This document shows, piece by piece, positions 61,701 through 64,000 of a stretch of DNA of 64,000 nucleotides. The position numbers and the translations under genes are program-made. Origin of the DNA: Diplolepis rosae (Eukaryota; Arthropoda; Insecta; Hymenoptera; Diplolepididae); NCBI GenBank assembly GCA_030998225.1, contig JAPYXD010000680.1:6324001-6388000 (forward strand). The letters run 5' to 3'. Numbering within the stretch: the stretch's first letter is position 1; the number at the start of each line of letters is the position of its first letter. The notes under the pieces are model-generated. The model worked only from the letters and a program-made list of their open reading frames with translations, was not told the origin of the DNA and made no database searches.

Positions 61701-63523
61701 CTACTGTTTTAATGATAAAAAAAATATCTGTTGAATTTTGTTAAAATTGCATTTCTACTTATCTTCTAAAGTATAAAACTATAAAAGTACTCTATCCACC
61801 TCCGTTTTCATCTTCTTTGCCATTTTCCAAAGTTTTAGAACAAAATCCTATGTAATTTGGAGACAAACATGTAGAAAACCTAAAACCAATAAATTTTAAT
61901 AATTTCCTAGTATTACTGCCCTTAATTTATATCAAGAAAAATAATCAAGTGATCGTTAGTTTACTCTCATTATCAGAAATCCTAACAGTAATAGAACCGT
62001 TAGAACTCAGCGTTGTCATTGCTACTTCTTTATTGGGAGATCTGATTTTTTTGCGTTAAAATCTGATTTTTAAAAAATTTCACATTGAAATCTACTGATT
62101 TTTCGAAGAACTCCTGATTTTTTTACTGCCCAGTTGGCTGGTTGGCAACGCGGACACAATAAATACAATTACAATTCAAACAAATAGTAATTCTTTTTTC
62201 ACATAATACATATATTGATCCTCAATAGTGCAATATTTTTTTTAATATACCAAAATCGCCAAAGAAACCATTTTATCAAAAACTGAAATTTACAGATGCA
62301 GACTACAAGAAAAAAAACACATCTTAAAAAATTATGCAGCAATACCTTGCTAAGTTCATTGATTTTGATTTAATGTATATCATAAGAAGGACCACTCAGA
62401 ACGCTCTAACTCCCATTACCTCCTGCACAAACTGCAGAAGGCGAACGATCCTCGAGTACTGGAGATTCCGACAAGTCGGATTCCCCAGCAGCCTCTCACG
62501 CTCAGAGAGAAGAGCTATTGCTCATCATCGTGGCTGCATCGACTCTACTTTTGGGTAGAGAGGACGTGAAGATATACTACAGAAATGATCCTGTGAAGTA
62601 TGATCTTGTCGGATTCATGTTTCAGTCCTCGATTTATAAAATGATGGACTCACTTTGTGTACGAGAGTAGCGCTCCTTGGCCATCTATCGTTTTCTAGCC
62701 AAGACTAAAACTCTCGCGCAGTGGGATAAGAACGTAAGAGAAACGAATATGGAGTGTAAGAGAGAGGGGGGCATGTGGAATGCTGACGAATGAATCACAT
62801 GGTTTCGACTTCAATTCTGCTCTGACTACCCGACTTATATTAGAAATTTGTAATATTTTTAATTAATTGAACTGAATTAAAAACATCTTCAGGGATGATT
62901 TTCATGTATATATGATATTATAATATAAAATATTACTTATATTATTTATATATTTTCATATATTCAAATACATTATATTTCTATATCAAAGTGCAATTAT
63001 ATATAAATATATAAGTATATACATATCTCTAAGAAATGAAATAATAGTTTTTATTGTAAAATTATCCTTAAATTGAATATATTTTAAATTTATTATAATT
63101 AAATCAAAATAATTATTATAAATTAAATATGTATATATAATTTTTGTAAAAGCAGATTTTCTTCTAAATTTTCTAAAAAATACAAGATTTAAATAAAAAA
63201 TTAGTAAAGTTGTTTTTGGCCGAAAGCACTGAGGAAAAAACCAAGTCTTTGAACAAATTTTTTTTACAATCTAATTTTTGCAAAAATAAAAATTTGGATT
63301 TCTGATAGGATAAAATAAATTAATAAGATAAAATATGACTTACATCTTCTCGACCTACTGCCATTATTGTCCATTTACAATCGAGTTGTTCTTCTGCCTG
63401 AAGATGATATCTTCCATCGGTCCAGAGAACAGCTTTATTCATCGTTATAACAGCATCTCCTGAACTTCCGGTGAATCCTGAGATATATTCTCTCCTTCTG
63501 TCGTGTTCATGAACTGTTTCACT
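37496..63523 (-). CDS. Xaa-Pro aminopeptidase (aminopeptidase P, M24B), 3' nine exons
   Basis: The enzyme removes the N-terminal residue when proline is second. Nine exons (63,523-63,344; 61,524-61,410; 59,198-58,820; 58,237-58,117; 41,095-40,732; 40,284-40,051; 39,832-39,666; 38,050-37,955; 37,750-37,496) join in phase, all GT-AG, giving 636 residues. The creatinase-like N-terminal domains cover about 1-265 and the pita-bread catalytic domain about 280-540. Metal ligands, numbered here, are D380, D391, H454, E495 and E509; catalytic His are H360 and H463. The spacings D-D 11, D-H 74 and E-E 14 equal those I recall for human aminopeptidase P1. The hydrophobic C-terminal tail suggests a GPI-anchored, XPNPEP2-like form. 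The N-terminal exons, with any signal peptide, lie past 64,000. Confidence 0.96.
37955..38050 (-). CDS. Xaa-Pro aminopeptidase exon
   Basis: 32 codons, phase 0: FLKFRQVTLVPYEPKLIDVD then MLTPAH. Matches the TLVPI..KLID.ML box of the family. Acceptor TTTTTTCAG, donor GTGAGT. The upstream intron is almost entirely a transposon. Confidence 0.94.
38459..38627. repeat. near-perfect hairpin of a tRNA-like dispersed repeat (family F)
   Basis: Two inverted arms of about 75 bases around a 14-base loop. Each arm holds CCTGGGCTCGAATCCCAGCG: a 5-bp stem with 7-base loop like a tRNA T arm, and a good match to the polymerase III B box. A T-run follows. Single-arm copies are at 41,985, 59,876 and 60,279. 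Confidence 0.8.
38640..38775 (+). repeat. family F distal segment
   Basis: GCGATATAAGAGTTTGAAAT ... ACACCTGTCG.CAA.GTATCC ... CTCCGATAATGTAGGCAGTG, then GACAAAAATTTCAAACTCAA. The same segment is at 59,960-60,110, so it belongs to the family F element downstream of the tRNA-like part. Confidence 0.7.
39666..39832 (-). CDS. Xaa-Pro aminopeptidase exon with both Glu ligands
   Basis: 167 bases: PPISISYTEGNAI, FFLSNEPGYYKEYDFGVRLE (two metal-binding Glu), IMEVVPANKP. There are about seven extra residues between the His and first Glu compared with human aminopeptidase P1. Donor GTAAGT, phase 0. Confidence 0.96.
40051..40284 (-). CDS. Xaa-Pro aminopeptidase exon with Asp and His metal ligands
   Basis: 234 bases: DGTTDVTRTLHFGEPTKEQK (second Asp), then YMHATSHGIGHFLSVHE (metal His and second catalytic His). 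The usual GHGIG is SHGIG here. Acceptor TTTTTAAAG is purine-interrupted. A family D MITE ends about 33 bases upstream of it on the transcript side. Confidence 0.96.
40317..40543. mobile_element. family D MITE, copy 2
   Basis: Left CTCTCTAAATCTGAATCAGT, right CAGATTTAGAG. Inserted in the intron only about 32 bases from the splice acceptor of the exon at 40,284. The interior is ACTGATT/CAGTGAAAA words. Confidence 0.87.
40732..41095 (-). CDS. Xaa-Pro aminopeptidase exon, start of catalytic domain
   Basis: 364 bases. Begins IPKGKQLVEPSPVIQLRSEK and includes the catalytic-domain helices, catalytic His in NGALPHYEP, and the first metal-binding Asp in LVLDSGEQYD. Ends GAC G before donor GTATTG, a weak donor, so the joined codon is Asp. 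Confidence 0.95.
41257..41479. mobile_element. family D MITE, copy 3
   Basis: TACTCTCTAAATCTGAATCA at the left and ATTTAGAGAGTA at the right: 12-base perfect ends, possibly with TA duplicated. This is the best-preserved termini of the family here. The next element (TTAA at 41,484) starts four bases later. Confidence 0.9.
41488..41790. mobile_element. TTAA family H element, copy 1, right end unclear
   Basis: Begins GGGTATGTGATACTTAAGAT after TTAA 41,484-41,487. AAAACGGACGTAGATAGACA (41,601) is inverted near 41,700 as CTATCTATGTCTGTTTTT. It is related to the complete copy at 61,551-61,921. Confidence 0.65.
41944..42070 (+). repeat. family F tRNA-like repeat, copy
   Basis: AATTAGTTGAGTTTGAAATT leader, then GGCAATCGAAAGACCTGGGC, the B-box-like GCTCGAATCCCAGCGCA, TTTTTTT and CACAGAAAGATTTTCAAATT. 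Confidence 0.75.
42071..42820. other. intron sequence, nothing recognised
   Basis: A+T-rich. Near 42,660-42,730 CTTTGAGAAA is repeated and inverted, a minor palindrome. No coding segment. Confidence 0.35.
42825..43170 (-). repeat. ~140-bp repeat family G, reverse copies
   Basis: TTGCATAATTTGGCTA, GTACGTCTTATCAAATAATC, TTTCGTAACTTGCATAGTTT: same order as at 16,960-17,420. Confidence 0.55.
43171..43596. other. probable dispersed repeat, no gene
   Basis: G+C-richer patch 43,320-43,440 with TCACGAGAGTTATCGTGTAC and ACAGACGACGACAACGATAA. It reads like the end of an old DNA transposon, but I found no second copy here. Confidence 0.3.
43597..43945. mobile_element. TTAA family A MITE, short copy
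   Basis: Left TGTAGTTGTCGTGCCAAAAA and GGTCTCTGGAAAAAAAGTC, right GGCAACTACC before TTAA 43,942-43,945. Both arms are shorter than in the full copies, suggesting an internal deletion. Confidence 0.7.
44195..44415. mobile_element. family D MITE, copy 4
   Basis: CTCTCTAAATATGAATCGGT at the left, GATTCAGATTTAGAGA at the right. Internal orientation is opposite to copies 1 to 3 (AGCTATTTGAATCAG lies near the right end). Confidence 0.87.
44416..45373. other. intron sequence; G+C-richer patch 44,985-45,240
   Basis: A 104-codon plus frame at 44,910-45,224 (reads VGEIIDMKTGYNGTLHVYGG near its end) has balanced composition, but no known motif, splice context or start context. I cannot tell an old transposon from a real exon. 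Confidence 0.3.
45378..46042. mobile_element. TTAA family A foldback MITE, complete copy
   Basis: TTAA at 45,374-45,377 and 46,043-46,046. Left GATAGTTGTTGCGCCAAAAA, right GTCGCAACAACTACC. Arms of about 300 bases share TATCATCAGCCGTGCCATAT, AATTTTCAAAAATGGTGCGA and TCTCTACAACTTTACCGTTT. Chance frames on both strands come from the symmetry. Confidence 0.9.
46047..46739. mobile_element. 693-bp TTAA-flanked element (piggyBac-like MITE)
   Basis: Left GGGGGGAATCCCGTGTA, right TACACGGAATTCCCCCC, bounded by TTAA 46,043-46,046 and 46,740-46,743. The left TTAA is also the right TTAA of the family A element. No transposase. TTAA duplication is the hallmark of piggyBac, so the class is inferred from that. 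Confidence 0.85.
46890..47095. repeat. dispersed repeat shared with 8,430-8,550 and 9,415-9,480
   Basis: AATGCATTCTTTAACATTTG and the following CACAAATGATCAC are the reverse complement of 8,460-8,500. AACTTGTCCATATGTCCCAA is repeated in direct sense at 9,432. Confidence 0.6.
47690..47960 (+). repeat. ~140-bp repeat family G, forward copies
   Basis: ATGCAAGATACGAAAAAAAT, AAGATCTACAAATTTTTT, then TACGAAATACGGGAAAAATG: two units, spacing about 150. Confidence 0.6.
47988..48223. mobile_element. family D MITE, copy 5, left tip lost
   Basis: Starts at TTTGAATCAGTCAAAATCTA without CTCTAAAT and ends CAGATTTAGAGAGTA. It lies at the end of a family G array. Confidence 0.85.
48224..50150. other. intron sequence, nothing recognised
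   Basis: A+T-rich. Frames at 49,241-49,432 and 49,859-50,092 (minus) lack motifs. Confidence 0.35.
50151..50480 (+). repeat. ~150-bp repeat family G, two forward units
   Basis: TATACAAGATACGGAAAAAC at 50,168 and TATGCAAGACATGGAAAAAA at 50,325, about 155 apart, each followed by a GCTTAAAT and a TCTAC/TCTGC AAATTT block. Followed by CGAGAGCGAAGTGCGAGTAT. Confidence 0.6.
50481..51099. other. intron sequence, nothing recognised
   Basis: No coding segment or clear repeat boundary. Confidence 0.35.
51100..51763. mobile_element. TTAA family A foldback MITE
   Basis: Left AGTAGTTGTCCTACTAAAAA with a decayed TTAA, right CGACAACTACC before TTAA 51,764-51,767. The arms share TATCAACAGTCGTGTCTTAT and CGGGGAAAATATTCTCTACA with their complements. 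Confidence 0.85.
51840..52505. mobile_element. TTAA family B foldback MITE, copy 4
   Basis: TTAA at 51,836-51,839, left GGTAGTTGATCCACGAAAAT, right CATGGATGAAAACTACC, then CTAA in place of TTAA. Arms as in the copy at 30,001. It ends about 350 bases upstream of the nested peptide gene. Confidence 0.87.
52857..52914 (+). CDS. cysteine-rich secreted peptide gene, exon 1 (signal peptide)
   Basis: ATG 52,857 opens MPHNFIIISIVVIALSSVE, a short polar start and a clear hydrophobic core: a signal peptide cleaved perhaps after residue 17 or 19. The exon ends with one spare base before a strong donor GTAAGT. An in-frame ATG at 52,755 would add 34 residues (MTEFSQLLEVYNQ...), but it would bury the signal sequence, so I prefer 52,857. 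Confidence 0.72.
53329..53438 (+). CDS. cysteine-rich secreted peptide gene, exon 2
   Basis: 110 bases after a textbook acceptor (long T-rich tract, TTTTCTAG). Two bases complete the split Thr codon, then 36 codons: an acidic, probably removed stretch LSESENDKNPLE, then PCYGACEFECHWADFKDICIV with the first four Cys. Donor GTAAGT in phase 0. Confidence 0.75.
53544..53645 (+). CDS. cysteine-rich secreted peptide gene, exon 3
   Basis: Begins after acceptor TTCAAAAG in phase 0: TCAEWCKTHGGPDNLQ, then a basic/polar tail ending NSDKN and TAA. It completes six Cys at positions 37, 41, 45, 54, 58 and 62 of an 89-residue precursor, giving CX3CX3C-X8-CX3CX3C. Each triple lies on one helix face, so a disulfide-locked helical hairpin is likely (inference). 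I do not recognise the family. The ATTAAA 8 bases past the stop could be the polyadenylation signal. The gene sits in an aminopeptidase intron on the opposite strand. Confidence 0.72.
   Translation, partial: TCAEWCKTHGGPDNLQSRTSLRLLTNAVNSDKN
53653..53658 (+). terminator. candidate polyadenylation signal ATTAAA
   Basis: Common variant hexamer just after the stop codon of the cysteine-rich peptide gene. Confidence 0.35.
53660..56555. other. intron sequence, no gene seen
   Basis: A+T-rich. Degenerate TTGGTTGA/AACCAAA words near 54,280-54,320 and 54,660-54,730 match 22,255-22,700. Frames at 54,400-54,675 and elsewhere lack motifs. Confidence 0.35.
56560..57260 (+). repeat. ~150-bp repeat family G with GAGCGCGAAGCGC tail
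   Basis: Units near 56,595 (TATACGAGGTACGAAAAAAA), about 56,745 and 56,898 (TATACGAGATAGGGAAAAAA). The array is followed by AATCGAGCGCGAAGCGCAAG at 57,113 and CACCGAGCGCGAAGCGCAAG at 57,239. A similar tail follows the array at 50,151. Confidence 0.6.
57261..58110. other. intron sequence, no gene seen
   Basis: A+T-rich up to the donor of the exon at 58,117. GAAAAAAGGGCCGCGTGGGCC at 57,572 is a small G+C-rich patch. Confidence 0.35.
58117..58237 (-). CDS. Xaa-Pro aminopeptidase exon
   Basis: 121 bases: HNYTSFWYDFQTMSQAWNTV then WLPTRCGNAPGASAEIFLS, the linker before the catalytic domain. Donor GTAAGA in phase 0, followed by a 17-kb intron (58,116-41,096) that contains a second gene on the other strand and many transposons. 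Confidence 0.93.
58820..59198 (-). CDS. Xaa-Pro aminopeptidase exon
   Basis: 379 bases encoding VPVYENLVDNIWIVDR, ADALVITALDEIAWLFNIRG and the second creatinase-like domain up to CFHADCVK. Phase 1 in, phase 2 out. Acceptor TTACCAG, donor GTAAGT. The LDEIAWLFNIRG box is highly typical of the family. Confidence 0.95.
59872..60115 (+). repeat. family F tRNA-like repeat, long copy
   Basis: Diverged start GTCGAATCGAATGACCTTGG, B-box-like GGCTCGAATCCTAGCACAG, TTTTTTT, then the distal part with GATATAAGAGTTTGAAACTG and CTCCGATAATGTAGGCAGTG ending GACAAAAATTCCGAACTCGA. Confidence 0.75.
60243..60375 (+). repeat. family F tRNA-like repeat, short copy
   Basis: TTAGGTGAGTTTGAAATTTT leader, GGCAATCGAAAGACCTGGGC, TCGAATCCCAGCGCAGTCGA, T-run and CACAGAAAGATTTTCAAATT. 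The leader is the inverted form of the tail of the long copies. Confidence 0.78.
61315..61330. repeat. poly-G tract, 16 bases
   Basis: Sixteen G in a row in otherwise A+T-rich intron sequence, 80 bases from an aminopeptidase exon on the minus strand (where it is poly-C in the intron after the donor). Confidence 0.85.
61410..61524 (-). CDS. Xaa-Pro aminopeptidase exon
   Basis: 115 bases, entering in phase 0 and leaving with one base over. It reads VPTITQWLINEFNGQRVRIG then ANPKLVPGFRWKFWQNDF, matching the family pattern of VPT..EWL...VG.DP.L. It supplies the one extra base needed by the next exon. Acceptor ACAG; donor GTAATA, slightly weak. A TTAA-flanked MITE begins 22 bases upstream of the acceptor. 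Confidence 0.92.
61551..61921. mobile_element. TTAA family H MITE, complete copy, 371 bp
   Basis: TTAA at 61,547-61,550 and 61,922-61,925. Left GGGCATGTAATACTTGATAA, right AGTATTACTGCCC. The arms share AAATGGACGTAGATAG and its diverged complement CTATCCACCTCCGTTTT. The left end lies 26 bases upstream (transcript sense) of the exon starting at 61,524. Confidence 0.85.
61926..63343. other. intron sequence; G+C-richer stretch 62,380-62,830
   Basis: The 62,380-62,830 stretch (CGAACGATCCTCGAGTACTG, CAGCCTCTCACGCTCAGAGA, CTCTCGCGCAGTGGGATAAG) is compositionally foreign to the intron. It has broken frames on both strands and may be a dead retrotransposon or other insert. From 62,880 to 63,150 it is TATA-rich simple sequence. 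Confidence 0.35.
63344..63523 (-). CDS. Xaa-Pro aminopeptidase exon (first in window)
   Basis: Sixty codons, phase 0 to phase 0. Encodes EYISGFTGSSGDAVIT and LWTDGRYHLQAEEQLD, the signature start of the first creatinase-like domain. Acceptor AAAATAG, donor GTAAGT. It is not the first exon of the gene because the sequence before EYISGF normally includes a further 20 or more residues plus a signal peptide. Confidence 0.93.
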
Positions 63524-63731
63524 CTATTTTAATTAATTAAATAATTAGTTATTTTTTTCGAAATTAACTATCTTAAATATAAAATATATCTAAGGAATTT
63601 CATATATCTTGTCAATGAAACTAAAATATACAAAAGTAAAATCTGAATTTCCGGAATAAAAATAATTAAATAATAAATTGCAATAATCAATGAAATTTAA
63701 AATTTCTTCGAAATAATATAATCGGTATTAG

Positions 63732-64000
63732 ACCAAGCAACAGGGAATTTGTTATGAATGATTTATGACATTATTTATTTCAGAAAACGGATTGCGTCAT
63801 CATCAGAAGAGAAGTTAGTCATAGAGTAATTGTGCCATGTTTTGGACAACGAAATATGATTTATAAATTTTTTATCAACATTTAGGACAAAAAATCGCAC
63901 TTTTTTAGTTTTTTGTTTATAACAGTAAAGGTAATTATCCAATCTTGATGACATTAATTGAAAAGTTGTAGAAAACTTAATTTCGAACAATATGAGTCGT
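63732..64000. mobile_element. second copy of the 24,659 foldback element, cut by window end
   Basis: CCAAGCAACAGGGAATTTGT, then TTGGACAACGAAATATGATT and TTTTTAGTTTTTTGTTTATA follow the left arm at 24,663 onward with small differences. Only the first 270 bases are in view, including a by-product frame on the minus strand. Confidence 0.85.

Overview
This window is a piece of an A+T-rich, intron-containing animal nuclear genome, most likely an insect and possibly a hymenopteran. The evidence is GT-AG split genes with long introns, several mariner relics and one Tc1 relic, many short inverted-repeat transposons (MITEs and foldback elements), and a nuclear copy of mitochondrial cytochrome b in which TGA must be read as Trp. 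All calls come from reading the sequence by eye; no database search was possible.

Three genes are supported. (1) A large minus-strand gene fills 37.5-63.5 kb: nine exons whose phases all fit encode the last 636 residues of a metal-dependent Xaa-Pro aminopeptidase (aminopeptidase P, M24B family). All five metal ligands and two catalytic His are present, and the C-terminal tail is hydrophobic. The N-terminal exons lie beyond 64,000. (2) Inside its 17-kb intron, on the opposite strand (52,857-53,645), sits a three-exon gene for an 89-residue secreted peptide with the symmetric cysteine pattern CX3CX3C-X8-CX3CX3C. I do not recognise this family, and it is the most interesting item here. (3) At 1.28-5.0 kb two plus-strand exons with matching phase look like the 3' end of an unrecognised protein gene.

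Layout: 0-1 kb, mariner relic; 1.3-5 kb, the unknown gene with a 2-kb foldback element in its intron; 5.3-6.1 kb, Tc1 relic; 6.6 kb, short foldback; 8.5-9.4 kb, deleted mariner; 10.6-12.3 kb, a mariner nested in an older mariner; 14.6-17.4 kb, inverted arrays of a roughly 140-bp repeat; 18.98-20.87 kb, two more mariners; 20.9-21.2 kb, 121-bp tandem repeat; 23.0-23.4 kb, mitochondrial insertion; 23.8-37 kb, foldbacks, MITEs and gene-free A+T-rich DNA; 37.5-63.5 kb, the aminopeptidase gene with introns packed by transposons; the window ends inside another foldback copy.

Several unrelated-looking MITE families share TTAA target sites, which suggests mobilisation by a piggyBac-type transposase not present here. 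In two places two such elements abut and share a single TTAA. Most aminopeptidase introns in the window appear to have grown by these insertions, in places to within about 25-40 bases of a splice site.
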